A DNA stretch of 64,000 nucleotides, from NCBI GenBank assembly GCA_000729835.1, contig JFHB01000008.1, positions 248,001-312,000 of the forward strand, given 5' to 3'. Source of the stretch: Atkinsonella hypoxylon (Eukaryota > Ascomycota > Sordariomycetes > Hypocreales > Clavicipitaceae). Position numbers and translations under genes: made by a program. The notes beneath the pieces were generated by a model. It did not search any database and was not told the origin of the DNA. It saw nothing but the letters and a program-made list of their open reading frames with translations. Below are positions 1 to 11,165 of the stretch, piece after piece. Each line of letters starts with the position of its first letter. The first letter of the stretch is position 1.

Positions 1-64
1 AGCCACTAATACAGGTTAGATGTGCAGATGATTATGATTTTCAACGGGGATGGGTCGAGCATAC

Positions 65-246
65 GATTCATCATAATACCCCTCTCCACCGTGCGCCCCT
101 TGTGCACCAGGCCCAGACCGAGCGTCATAGCCATTGTCATAATACTGGTCATCTTGGTAGTACTGGTCAGCATTGCCGTGATTTTCGCCCTGGTGGCCAT
201 AGCCATCGTCGTAACGGTCATGATGACCGCCCGGATAGCCAGACAT
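65..246 (-). CDS. FKS1: 1,3-beta-glucan synthase catalytic subunit (Fks1/FksA type), first exon only
   Basis: Fks1-type proteins are large plasma-membrane enzymes that polymerise UDP-glucose into the main cell-wall glucan. Only the first exon lies here. The conceptual peptide opens MSGYPGGHHDRYDDGYGHQG and continues as a Tyr/Asp/Gly/Gln-rich stretch with YYQDDQYYDNGY and GEGYYDES. That low-complexity head is characteristic of filamentous-ascomycete Fks1 N-termini. A consensus donor (GTATGC) follows YYDES at about position 64, after which the frame soon stops, so the exon probably ends at 65 and the gene continues beyond base 1. The ATG at 246 is chosen because MSGYP is the family start. The call rests on this head alone because no catalytic domain is visible; another Gly/Tyr-rich cell-wall protein is the alternative. 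Confidence 0.65.
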
Positions 247-1751
247 TGTAGCCAATTCGTCACTCTAATCGAAAAATGCCATAGGGCGGTACTATAATTC
301 CGATAGGCAAACGAATGTCGTGGAAATTACGTCGGTAAAGAGAATGTCAAGCAAAGGACACCGCAGCAGAGGGATAGATGTTGGAGTACGGCCAGAGGCA
401 AGCCGTTAAATGAGGTGACTACTTCGTGATTTGGCCTCCGCCGAGTTTAGAGAGCGATGGGGGTTAGCGGACTCGACAAGGCGATCAAAGAGTGGTAGAG
501 CACCGAAGGAGACAAAGGAGGACAACGAAAGACTAAAGTCAACGATATCGCGAACGCGTCGACAGCTAAGATGGGTCTTCTCGTTCGAAGGTTGGGAAGA
601 GAAGAAGCACGCAGCAAGGAGAAAAGTAGGCTGGGGGGCAGAGAAACCAATCGACTTCTGGAACCAGAGAAACACAGGCAAAAAGGGAGAATAATGGAGG
701 GTGGGTGAGAGCAACTAGTTAGCCTGAGATCGGATTGGTGCAGCGATGGCTGAGACTGCTCAAGCATGGCGTTCCTGTGTCCACCTGATCCTGACTGGAG
801 CGATAATACGAGTGAACGCAGGCATCAGGAATGGAAACTGGGAAGGACCTCCAGGGGGGAAGGGGGGAATGGGACAGGGGCCTCAGGGGAGGTTGGGTTC
901 CAAGACGAGGTGGGGCGGCTTACTGTGAAACTTTTTTCAACTTGTCTGTGGCCGACATTTGCAGTACTACTTGAACGCAACGGCTCACGATTGGTCGACC
1001 GGCTGTTACACCACCGACACACATTCTTATCCGCCACCCGACCCGCAAAATCTACCCCCTAATTTTCAACCCACTGCTCTTCCCCTGAATAGAAATATCT
1101 CCTTTTAGGCACAAGCCCATGTACGCAGCGTAATGTACCTGGCATGTTCCGACCACTAGAACAAAAAAGTATCTGCGGCTGACGTGGCGATGTTATGATG
1201 GCACGCGATCGCAGAATTTAAGGGGCATCACGGGCCACCCTCGGATCTTGACCCTTTCGACTGCCAACGGCCACGACGCACGTATTTCAAGCCTCATCTT
1301 GAAAATAATTTATCAGGAGCCAGAAAATGAAAGTTCTAGAACCCTGTGAACTTCATTTCAAGTCATATCACAAGCTTCAGCCTTTCTGGCGTTGATTCAA
1401 TCCATCCATTGAAAGTGGGCTACGTATATGTCCCGATCAATCTTATCGGCTCACTCCTTCGATGGATACACTTTTTAGTTCATCAATTACAAGACAGTTA
1501 TAGATTTGTACTCTTCCTAAAGCGCTATGACAGTTTTCGGTCTGCCGTGTGGGAGCTTAACTTTGACGCGCGTAGGTAGGCTCAAATCTACGTGGGATAA
1601 TGTTGCGAAGAAGTACTGTTATTAATGTCGGCTATAATTGCCCTACCACTCAGGTCGTTACGAAAGTTGGCGCCTTTGCGCACTCAAATTGACAGTCACT
1701 GTTAATTGGAATCAGCTGTTGATCAAGAGAAAGACCAAGAGAGGCTAATTT
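247..1751. other. Divergent intergenic region, glucan synthase / GCNA-like
   Basis: This 1.5-kb region holds the putative promoters of two divergently transcribed genes. The open frames in it are short and have biased, non-protein-like composition. It contains purine-rich tracts around 840-900. I see no RNA gene or mobile element. Confidence 0.5.
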
Positions 1752-3779
1752 ATGAGGTCGTGGGATCAAACTCGGTCAGGACCTATTACGTTGCTGGGGC
1801 AACTAGCGCCAATTGGAACACAAAACAATCCAATGCTACTTGGGATTTCTTTAGTAGAACCCCCAGACGCAGAGCACTCCGCATTAACATCCGCGCAATA
1901 TTTTAAGACTCAGCCATTTCCAGACGCAGCTTGTTCTTTTGCTTGCAGCTCCGTTTCAGGGTCTGTCCGGCAAGAAAACAAATTTCGGAAAGGCCCCAAG
2001 ATCGTCACGGAGATGGTCCGGTCCAGCAGTTGCCGGTCAGCTGCCGACGATAGTTCGTCAAACCAAGTCGTTTTGTCCACACACGAACGTCACAGAGTAT
2101 CTCCAGCTCGGATTAGTAGTGGCCTTGCATCAAATTTTGTTCCAACAGAATCTGTTCCCAATTCTAGCACACCTATAGTGTCCACTTACAGGATGCGGCG
2201 TCTGGAAAAGAAGCAAGAGGCCAACCCGCTCCTCCAGCCATGGGGACAACAATATGACAATACTTCCCAACCTCTGTCTCAAAGCACGATGAGAAAGCTT
2301 CCGGAAATTTTGGGTCTGGTCACTGGACTCGAACAGAATACGATACCATCACGAATAAGACCTCCTGGACAGACCTGTCATGAGACAAACAGTCCGAATT
2401 CGATCAATGTATTCAAGAAAAGCTACAAGCAAGCTTCAGGGATGCGGGGTCGTGGTGAATCGCCACCAGCGCAGGCCACCAATAATTGTCATACAGATGC
2501 CTCCTGCGGTGATAGAAGTCAAATCCAGGGCACTTTGATTAGGGCCTTGCCCATTACGATGTCATCAACTTTGGAAAAGGCTGAACAAGATCTACCGTCA
2601 CACACAGTCGATAGCAAAGTCTCAGACAACATCAGATATTCTAAGTATCAGGACTGGCCAATGGACTCAGGAGGTTCTTCCATTAGCAAAATGAATATAT
2701 CGAATGACGATACGAATAATCTCTCGAAATTATTAGAAAATATGCATTTGAAGTCGCGTCAGCAAACAAACGAAAGCCCTACTAATGTCGCCGATTCATC
2801 ACCTGCTGTCCTTAAGTTTCCAAACACCTCGACGACATCGAGGCCAATACGAACGCTTCACCCAAACCAAAAGCTTGTGCAAGATGCGGTTGATGGAAGA
2901 AATCATCAAACTTCTACGGTAGTTCTTATGTCCGAGCTACCAGTGGCGAGTCATGGGCGTCATGCTTTGAAAAAAACCAGTAGGAAGACATTCCAAGCAA
3001 CCAAACAGTCTATAGCAAATGGATTTTTAGTCGAACTCGACGAAAAGATAACAAATGGGCGAATTGGCGAATTAACCAAGGCCACAGGCGGTGTGAAATT
3101 GGTATGGACGAGAAGTCTTAACACAACAGCCGGCCGTGCTAATTGGCGGCGGGAAACACTTCGAAATTACCAATTAACTGGAACGTCGCCGATTGAGCAT
3201 AGACATTATGCATCAATTGATTTGGCTGAGAAGGTCATTGATGATGATCTCAAACTTCTGAATGTTGTGGCTCACGAATTCTGTCATCTGGCAACATTTA
3301 TGATCAACGGCACAACCACGAACCCCCACGGGAAACTTTTCAAAACTTGGGCGGCTAAATGCTCACTCATTTTCGGCAACAGAGGTGTTACTGTAACAAC
3401 CAGGCACTCGTATGACATCAACTTCAAGTACATATGGCAATGCGTTTCTTGCCATTTAGAATATAAAAGGCACTCTAGAAGCATTGACCCTCAACGTCAC
3501 CGTTGCGGAAGTTGCAAAAGCGAGCTTCAGCAGATTAAGCCTACACCCAGAGGCGGTAGAATGGATGGCAGTAGTACGTCTGGGAGAAGCCAATATCAGC
3601 TTTTTGTAAGAGATCAGATGCAATTAGCGAGGAAAGGAAATCCGGGAGCTTTGCAGCAAGAATTGATGAAGATCATTGCCGAAAAATGGGCTGCTCAAAA
3701 AGCGCAAGACGGCACAAGCAACCGAATGCATGCGGATCTCACGTGGGAACAAGAGAATGCTGGGACAAATTCATTGTAA
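1752..3779 (+). CDS. SprT-like metalloprotease with zinc ribbon and C-terminal HMG-like segment (GCNA-like)
   Basis: The single-exon model gives 675 aa. Residues 1 to about 430 are Ser/Thr/Asn-rich and look disordered. A SprT-like zinc-protease domain follows, with the catalytic HEFCH at 508-512, a downstream NPHGKLFKTW that fits the third-ligand region, and a zinc ribbon at C564/C567 and C585/C588. The C-terminus, from about 615 (YQLFVRDQMQLARKGNPG), resembles the HMG-box-like tail of fungal SprT proteins. Relatives in the SPRTN/GCNA group are nuclear and linked to clearing DNA-protein crosslinks, so a genome-maintenance role is inferred. The ATG at 1752 is the first in the long frame; an upstream exon or a later start cannot be excluded because the head is poorly conserved. 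The protease assignment is strong, the in vivo role is not. Confidence 0.85.
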   Translation: MRSWDQTRSGPITLLGQLAPIGTQNNPMLLGISLVEPPDAEHSALTSAQYFKTQPFPDAACSFACSSVSGSVRQENKFRKGPKIVTEMVRSSSCRSAADDSSSNQVVLSTHERHRVSPARISSGLASNFVPTESVPNSSTPIVSTYRMRRLEKKQEANPLLQPWGQQYDNTSQPLSQSTMRKLPEILGLVTGLEQNTIPSRIRPPGQTCHETNSPNSINVFKKSYKQASGMRGRGESPPAQATNNCHTDASCGDRSQIQGTLIRALPITMSSTLEKAEQDLPSHTVDSKVSDNIRYSKYQDWPMDSGGSSISKMNISNDDTNNLSKLLENMHLKSRQQTNESPTNVADSSPAVLKFPNTSTTSRPIRTLHPNQKLVQDAVDGRNHQTSTVVLMSELPVASHGRHALKKTSRKTFQATKQSIANGFLVELDEKITNGRIGELTKATGGVKLVWTRSLNTTAGRANWRRETLRNYQLTGTSPIEHRHYASIDLAEKVIDDDLKLLNVVAHEFCHLATFMINGTTTNPHGKLFKTWAAKCSLIFGNRGVTVTTRHSYDINFKYIWQCVSCHLEYKRHSRSIDPQRHRCGSCKSELQQIKPTPRGGRMDGSSTSGRSQYQLFVRDQMQLARKGNPGALQQELMKIIAEKWAAQKAQDGTSNRMHADLTWEQENAGTNSL

Positions 3780-5397
3780 AGTTGCGCTCAAAATAATTGA
3801 GACTGCTGGCATAATGCAACATTGGTAGAGGACCAGGGTGGCGGGCTTATATCTTCTTCCGTTTTGTCTCTGTTCCTCTGCTCGCCATATTTGAGGCAGA
3901 AGGGCGGTTTATTCTACTCTTATACAAGAGTGAAGCGAATTTCCGTACTGCAACAACTTCATTAAAGGGCAAAGAGAGTCTACCAATAAACGAAGTAAAA
4001 CACATTATGTCATTACTTCGTTTGTCGCTCGTCGCCACACATCACAATGAGGATCATCCAACTAGGTACGCCAGTATCAGGGTTTGGGACATGTGTAAGA
4101 GAATATACTGTGTCCAAGACCCCAGCGCGATGATCAATTATGTTTAAACAGGGAAGACCATTGTTACTTGGGAATCTGCATAACACCACATATTAAGCAT
4201 GGCTGCAATCTAACGCGCATTTGGGCATCTTCCCGGAAAGTTTCTCCGGTCTTTGACCACAATAACCTACCGTAGCTTATGCCTTTCAAGGACTCATGGC
4301 TTCTCCACCACAGGTCCGTATTTCCCCAACGGTAATTATATATATACATACATTATTATTGTGTAGATAAATGTGTACATGATGTGCAGGCTGCCAAACT
4401 TGATTAATAGATGGTGCTTGGCTGAGTCTGAGTCAACCTATAAATTTACCTCATGTAGAAAGCAAAGTCTCTCTAGGTGGCGCTTAATCCCTGTATGTCC
4501 CTGTGCCTCTCTAACAGCGGAAACACACGTACCATCAACGCACCAATCGTAGCTGTTAAAGAGTACCTACCTAGTACTTAACAGCTGTATCAAAGCGGGG
4601 CTTGTAAACCTATTTGTAAAAACATACAGAAGTAGGTAGGTACGTTAGCGGGTTGTTATTATATGATTAGGTGCCTACCTGGTAAGTACCTAGGGCATGT
4701 AAAAGTCTCGCACCGTGGAGACGGTTCAATCCGCACGCGGGTGACAATTTAATTGTCGGAAAATTGGACGTGGCCACGTCACAGATCGAGGTGAAACCCA
4801 CAACATTCAAATTTATCCTTTTGGCTAGCTATTATTACCAACGGCCACAACAACTTTCGAATAAATCCTGGCTGTGATAAAATGTACGTCGCTAGCTAGG
4901 AAACTCAAGCCTCTAAATTTCGGGTTCACTCATTCTAATTTAATACATGTTGCAGTCATAAGGGAATTGATTCCTCGACAACCCGATGAATTTGTCAAAT
5001 ATAACCGTATCAAACACGGCTCGATCAACATGTCGTGCGCGTGCCACGTCGCTCGAGAACCCCACAGAAAGTCAGGAGTGCGGTCCGTGGTATCCCTTTG
5101 AGTGCGGCAAGGCGCCAAGTAGGTCCCGGTTCCATTGCTTATCGATTATCTTATAATCACTATATTAAGAGAGAAATTGTTATCCGATTAATAAATATCA
5201 GGTGTATTTTCCTGGCGAGCACTAGCATTCGTTTTTTCACAAAAAAAAAGAGAGAAGGGAAATTGGCACAAGGGTGACTAGTGCCCCGTCATATGATATT
5301 AAGACATCGCCGGCAACGTTCGTAGTAGAACATCATCATTCTGAGAGGTTGATTGGACGTGGATTCTCCTTATCTTTTCGTCCTATACATTCATGCA
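3780..5397. other. Intergenic region with a CCTACCTA/TAGGTAGG inverted repeat
   Basis: No convincing coding sequence is seen in these 1.6 kb. Positions 4563-4573 (GTACCTACCTA) and 4633-4643 (its exact reverse complement) form an inverted repeat around a 59-nt loop. A further CCTACCTGG..CCTAGG stretch lies at about 4674-4693. The rest is AT-rich. Confidence 0.55.
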
Positions 5398-5873
5398 ATG
5401 GGTGTTGGAAATAAACGCACGATTACGAAGACCAAGCGCAAGATACGGTAAGGCGCTAAACAATCAACGCCAAAACTTGTCAGCTAACGGAGCAAAGGGA
5501 CGTCGATCAAATCAAGGCGGACCTCTTATCTTCCAGGCACCTTGCTCAGTTCAAAGACAGCAAGAATGCCGAAGACCTACCTGGGCTTGGCAGGAACTAC
5601 TGCATAGAGTGCGCAAAATGGTTCGATACTGAAAACACGTTAAAAGCTCACAAACGTGGCAAGCCACACAAACGCAGGTACTCATCAATTATCAATCAAC
5701 TTTCCGTTTGAATACGCTCAGGCACTTATAAGGGTCCCAGAATTAAACAGCTCCATGAAGAACCGAACCCAGATCCCCGCCGAATAGCAGGCGCGCACAG
5801 CGAATTTCTGCCCGAACGCCGACTGCATGATACACAAGCGATTGCTGCAAATGACACGGAAATGGCTGTATAA
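5398..5873 (+). CDS. BUD20: Bud20-like C2H2 zinc-finger pre-60S export factor
   Basis: Three exons, 5398-5447, 5498-5677 and 5741-5873, give 120 aa. Bud20 (human ZNF593) is a shuttling protein that joins pre-60S ribosomal particles and helps their nuclear export. The protein opens with MGVGNKRTITKTKRKIR, a basic head typical of the family. It then has PGLGRNYCIECAKWF and one C2H2 finger with C52, C55, H68 and H74, followed by HKRRIKQLHEEP. Both introns have consensus donors (GTAAGG, GTACTC) and AG acceptors, the first with a GCTAAC branch site, and the frame is continuous. The gene sits tail to tail with DAM1, with only about 140 bp between the stops. It is easily missed because no single exon is long. 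Confidence 0.93.
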
Positions 5874-6011
5874 TAGTCATCATGGAAATTGCACTTGATA
5901 CTTATGTTGGTCAGACTCCAACTTTCAACATGCCTCCACCTACTTGCCTACAGGCAAATAATCCAGCAATTTAAACAATAAACCTCCATAACAATCACAT
6001 ACAATGTCTCC

Positions 6012-6760
6012 TCACTTAACGGCTCGGCCACGAGCACTTAATGATCGGTCGGCTTGGACTTGAGCGCGCCGGTTTGCCCTGTCTGTCGTGGATGTTCCTC
6101 TAGCGAATGGAAGGCGGGATTGTCGGTTTTCAGCAACGGCAACTTTTGGTGGTCGCTTCATCGTAGGTGGCGGATTATCGACAAATGAGGTGTCAGTTGT
6201 CCTAGTCTCATACTTAGAATGAACCTTAAATAGTATAGCCGCAGTCGTTGTTTTCTGGCATAAAGTAACTCACATGAAAGTAGCTTCTACGTCCGTCTCA
6301 ATCTTGCTTGAGCTGTCTGTAAACATTTCTTGCTGCCGATTTCGCCCGAACGACTCAGGAATTGGGGCCTGTGGCGAGGCAAAAACTTAGCAGTAATCGT
6401 TAGTCTCTTAGATTTGAAGATTACCTCCGGGAAATCAACGCAGAACGCGTTCATATGCAATCCATATAAGAAACTTGCAAAAGATTCTCCGAACCGAGCC
6501 AAGCTTTCGTGCATAAGTTGAAGGTGCATCATGTTGGCCTCGAGATCAGCCATGGCGTCAGAAAGCTCCGCAAAAGCAGGTTCGAGTGAATTTAGGGGAA
6601 AAGATAGAGCTTTGTTGCCAGCATCGCGAGCAGAATCCCGAAATGATGATCGTGAGGATGGTCGGAGTGGTGTTGTGGGCCTGGAGTGCCGCGTGCGAGA
6701 ATTCGAACGCTTACGACTCATAGAACTAGGCTCATGATGCTCTTCGGTCATTTTCCGCAT
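6012..6760 (-). CDS. DAM1: DASH complex subunit Dam1
   Basis: Three exons on the minus strand, 6760-6425, 6368-6274 and 6201-6012, give 206 aa. Dam1 is the microtubule-binding subunit of the DASH/Dam1 ring that couples kinetochores to spindle microtubules. The N-terminus is a Ser/Arg-rich disordered tail (SRPTTPLRPSSRSS). The conserved Dam1 domain follows (LEPAFAELSDAMADLEANM, then SFASFLYGLHMNAFCVDFPE) and continues across the first intron as APIPESF. Splicing at AT/G restores EATFMTTDTSFVDNPP, a match to the family C-terminal region. A second in-frame ATG lies three codons inside (6751) and could be the true start. Serines and threonines in the tails fit known Aurora B control, but no site is assigned. 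Confidence 0.95.
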
Positions 6761-7599
6761 TTACTCGACCGCTGTTTATCGACGATAGAAAAATCTCACC
6801 AGAGTCTTACTTTTGTCTTTTGTCTGAGAGATATGAGAACATAGCATTCTTATAGTCCCCCGCTCGCGCGACATTACGGCGCCTGTGTCATGGGCACGTG
6901 CGGACCTTCAAGCTGCGTCGCATAGTACCACAAGCAAACTTTAAGTCTTGCGAAAACATCGGGTGCTGAGTCAGGAATCGGACAGCCTGAGGCTCTCTAA
7001 GAGTCGCAGTACAATACTTGCAAAGATTTAGCTTATCATGGCAATAAACTGGCTCTTATGAGTGAAGTTCTAATGTCAATGTCTACTTTTATATGTCACC
7101 TTACCTCCCTCCTAGTCGGCCAGATGCTCCTCTTTATCGCGTTTACGTAAGTGATGCTCAGCTGAAGTTGAGTAGTCCATGAAAACAGTGCATAGATAAT
7201 TAGTCATATAGTGATTATATTGTAATTCAATATTACAGACAATTGGTGATAAATTAGACCACTACTTATAACATTGAGGGATTATTTTGTGAAGCACTTA
7301 CTGGGATATTATGTAACACGTGTATGCATAGCTTTCCTGGTGGATATTTCTCTCGCGTACTGCCAAATAAAGTGGGCCACCTGTCTGCCTGCGATATTCG
7401 GAGATCAAGGGATCAGTTTAACTTGTAATTACAGGACAACGACCGGAGCTCGTTGAGAAACGTCCATTAATCCAACTGCGCTACCTCGGCTGTCCCTTCA
7501 CTACTCCAACTTGAATAGCGGCCGTAGCAAATCCCAGTCTTCATATATCCCTTTCCAAAAAGCGTTCGCTTTTAACTCCGCCAATCTTGAAGGGTTCCC
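6761..7599. other. Divergent intergenic region, DAM1 / Sec14-like
   Basis: Putative promoters of two divergent genes. No coding sequence is supported. It contains the degenerate tRNA-like sequence at 7430-7497, listed separately. Confidence 0.5.
7430..7497 (-). repeat. Degenerate tRNA-like sequence (possible SINE or tRNA relic)
   Basis: On the minus strand, TAGCGCAGTTGG (7483-7472) is a perfect pol III A box. It is followed 39 nt later by a poor B-box-like GGTCGTTGTCC (7444-7434). No acceptor or T stem pairs, so it is not a functional tRNA. Confidence 0.3.
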
Positions 7600-9587
7600 A
7601 TGTCGTTTTGCTCTCCCGCCTGGAGCATCGCAATTCAGACACTTCCAAGCGAAGCCTCCTCACTTACGATCCCAACGTTGAGAATCTGCAGTCTCGGTTC
7701 CAAGCAGATTATACGACAATTAAGCTCGTTTACAACTATCCCCCAATTGAGCTCTTGGTCACCGTTCGGCCAGGCTCGGCCAAATCGATCCGCGCGCTCC
7801 GTCGACAGGTCTGGCATATCGACATCCGGTAAAGTAGCACAATTCTTGAACCCAATTTCAAAGTCCGAAAAAATCTTAGTCACAAAGGCACCTTCTTCAT
7901 CTGTCAGGAGCCTCCGCCATCCCAATCTGAATCTCCAAAGTAGTACACATCACTCAGTATTAATTTCTGCCCTTGCTTGTATCGCCGCCGCCGTCGCTGT
8001 TGCGTCTTGGGTTCTCATCGAGAACGATTGCGGCAACCAGTTTGTAGCCAATAAGGGCTCTGTCTTCCTCCAGAATATGGCCACAGAACCTGCTCCTGGC
8101 CATCATGGCAACTTAACTCCAGAGCAAGAGGATCAGCTACGGAAGTTTTGGCATGCCATTTTTAAGATTTGTGGTTTACATGATGAGAATATCCCAGAGA
8201 GTGTGAAACTGTCAGCAAATAACAACGCTGCTATGGAGCCAGAGGTTTCCAAAAAGAGACGCGGATTTGGACTTTTCAAAAGTACCTTGCAGCCCGATGC
8301 TTCGGTTTCTGACAATACTAAAGGTTGCAACTCCACAGAGGAGGACAAATATGGCTTGACGAAGCAGTATCAAGAGATCCTAGCAGACCAAAAGCCTGAG
8401 GATATCCGAGAAACAATATGGGCAATGATGAAGCATGATCATCCGGACGCTCTAGTTCTTCGCTTTCTAAGAGCTCGCAAATGGGATGTTGAGAAAGCAC
8501 TCGTTATGCTCGTCTCAGCTATGAACTGGAGGCACTCCAAGATGAAAGTTGACCAAGACATCATGAAGAATGGGGAAGCTGGTGCTGCGGACGATGAGAA
8601 ACATGGCGACGACAAGGCGAGAAAGCTTGGAGGAGACTTCTTGAAGCAAAGTCGTATGGGTAAGAGCTTCTTGCACGGAACGGACAAGGAGGGAAGACCT
8701 ATTTGCGTAGTTAGAGTTCGCCTTCACCGGGCCAGTGAACAGTCCTCTGAAAGCTTGGAAAGGTACACGGTATATGTCATTGAAACTGCTCGTCTTGCTC
8801 TGAAGCCACCTGTTGATACAGCGGTATGTCTTGCCTGGGTAGTCTCAACATTCTTTCGACGATTAACAGCCTTCTGCAGAACATCATTTTCGACATGACT
8901 GGGTTCACCTTAGCCAACATGGACTATCATCCCGTAAAGTTCATGATACAGTGCTTTGAGGCAAACTACCCTGAATCTCTTGGGGTCGTACTCGTCCATA
9001 ATGCGCCTTGGGTTTTTCAAGGTATGCCAACCTCGCCTCTAGGCATAGATAAGTGTTGACATCTCTCAGGAATCTGGAGAATAATTCGCGGCTGGCTTGA
9101 CCCCGTAGTTGCGGCAAAAGTTCACTTTACCAATCACCGATCTGGCCTGGAAGAGTTCATCAGCCCCGGCCAGATCATAAAAGACCTCGAAGGGGACGAG
9201 AATTGGACTTACGAATACCAAGAACCCATTCAGGGAGAAAACGACCTGATGCAAGACACGATAACCAGAGATCGCCTGCTAAAGGAACGACAAGATTTAT
9301 ATGCCCTATTCGAAGATAATACGCGACGATGGATAAGGCATCCGGCTGGTGTGGAAGCCCGAGAAATCAAGGCGGAGCGGGAACGTATTGCTACCAAACT
9401 TCGCGATGGGTATTGGTGTCTGGATCCATTCGTAAGAGCTCGTTCGCTTTACGATAGACAGGGCATCATTCGTCCTGATGGTGACGTCAACTGGTACCGT
9501 TACAGAGAGTCGAACTCTGGCGAGAGTGACACCGGCACTAGCGAGGACACTTCTGTCGGCGATGGTATTAGGGCAGCGCAAAACTGA
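7600..9587 (+). CDS. Sec14-like CRAL-TRIO lipid-transfer protein with N-terminal membrane segment
   Basis: Three exons, 7600-8823, 8880-9021 and 9070-9587, give 627 aa. CRAL-TRIO proteins move phosphatidylinositol and other lipids between membranes. Residues 160 onward are conserved: MATEPAPGHHGNLTPEQEDQ, a CRAL-TRIO-N helix region (LVLRFLRARKWDVEKAL), and the lipid-binding lobe with NIIFDMTGFTLANMDYHPVK and VFQGIWRIIRGWLDP. The acceptor at 8879 was chosen over an earlier AG because it alone joins PVDTA to NIIFDM in frame. Upstream, the frame stays open for 159 codons, rich in Ser/Arg with few acidic residues, ending in a hydrophobic segment at about 119-140 (VLISALACIAAAVAVASWVL). This suggests organelle targeting and a membrane anchor. 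If translation starts at the internal ATG 8077, the product is a soluble 468-aa form. Confidence 0.9.
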
Positions 9588-10388
9588 GCGAGAGTATCTA
9601 AATTTCGAGCACATCTTCTATACCTTTCAATATATGTATAGGGGTGTTCTAATTCTATATCACACTGCACCTTTATCGTCTATGTCAAACACTTCTATCA
9701 TGTCCTATTACCGGTGGTTTTTGAGTGATTTGCTGCATTCTTGTACCTGTAGTTGACAGTCAGAGGCATATCGCAGTGCTTTGGAATAATTCCCAGCAAA
9801 GCCCAAGTGATAACAAACTCCATCTGTTCATATTATAAAAGATGGAGGCTCGTGGCATTAAATTACTGAGATGCTTTTAACTATAAAGCGTAGGTGAACC
9901 GTCGAGGATATTTCCAGACTCACGAGGCTGATCTTCATGACTTCCCTGTTTGAGACTTGTACGACTGAACGTCGTGCGACCTGGAATACTTATGATGGGG
10001 TTAAGTCCATATTTACTAGGGCATGGAGGCAAATTCGAGACTCGAAAGACACTTGCACAATGCCAATCGAAATGTGATGCACCATGGTCCTTATAAAGAA
10101 GGAAGGTCTGTAAGCATATAATTAATTCCTAGCATTTTATATCTCACAAACAAGTTGAAGGGTAATAAGGGCCACCCCCAGAAATCGTTCAAGTATGACT
10201 CCTCTGAATACTGCTTCAAGTTATCCCACGGGGTCTTCTGGCAGGGGTCGATTTTTCTCCATTCAAGCAAAATTTCGACATTTTAACTTAACACACCTTA
10301 GTTGACTTGCATTATATTCGGTGTAGCAGGCTACATGCATTGAACTATTATTTCACTCTTCCTTGGTGTGGTGTACGCATGCGCTCTT
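9588..10388. other. Convergent intergenic region
   Basis: The 3' flanks of the Sec14-like and HIT genes. It is AT-rich, and I see no gene, repeat or RNA. Confidence 0.5.
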
Positions 10389-11165
10389 TCACATTTTAGA
10401 CTTGATGTCTTCACACATGGCTTTAAGTTTGTCCATATCGCCAGGTTGAGACGGCCACACTATGCCAAGACCTTCTGAGTCATTGGGTTTCGGAATCTGA
10501 CGCAATAATTAGACAATATGTAAGCTCGTATGTTTTTTGTGAGGAATATGCCTACCATGTGGAAGTGAACCTAAAAAAGGAGGGCGATTGTTTCAGCACG
10601 CCAAGGAAACATTTAACGTCAAGTCAACGTCAAGTTCAGCACTCACATGATGGACCTGCTGGTGGGCAATCGTGCCATTGTTTTGCAGTATGTTATAATC
10701 GGTAGCCCCGGTTGCTTTGACAAGTTTCTTCAGCGTAGGCTTAGAGGGTAGATCAGCTTCCTCGTCTTACATTTTGGTGCTATTTGCTCTGCTTACCAAG
10801 ATTTCACTGAGCTGATCATCGGGGATATCATCTAGTTTTTCACCATGATATTTGGGTATGACAAGCTATCAGGAGGTAATTTGAAAGCCCGATTAGCACT
10901 TTAACCATGACTGCACAGAGCGTTTACAGTGCTTCAATCCAAAGTGACGACAGTACAAGGGCACGCACAGCATGGCCCTTGCTTAGTGGACCGATATCAA
11001 GAAACGCCAAGGTCTTTTCGCTTTCGAATAGCTTCATGCAGGGAATTTCGCCTATCGACAGTCCAAATTGGTTTGTGGATGACAGATGGGTGGTCGATCT
11101 GGAACACGCCTCAGGCGCTACACAGAAGGCTTACCTTGGATAATGCGGCAGAAAATGCATGCCAT
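10389..11165 (-). CDS. HIT (histidine triad) family nucleotide hydrolase
   Basis: Six exons on the minus strand, 11165-11135, 11051-10969, 10865-10797, 10739-10647, 10570-10556 and 10496-10389, give 132 aa, normal for Hint/Hnt1 enzymes that cleave nucleoside phosphoramidates. The protein starts MACIFCRIIQGEIPCMKLFE with the zinc-type CxxC (C3, C6). The catalytic triad is HVHFHMI with H92, H94 and H96, followed by IPKPNDSEGLGI. The fifth exon is only 15 nt and encodes VHFHM, so two of the three triad histidines come from a micro-exon. For exon 4 an AG nearer the donor also keeps the frame, but the one used gives a 57-nt intron and restores the family-like ILPTLKKL. All junctions are in phase 0 except the first. 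It is divergent from MOG1. Confidence 0.92.

Noticed and set aside
406..767. Overlapping open frames of 80-106 codons on both strands
   Set aside because: Biased composition, no homology by eye, and mutual overlap. They are probably 5'-flank sequence of the glucan synthase gene.
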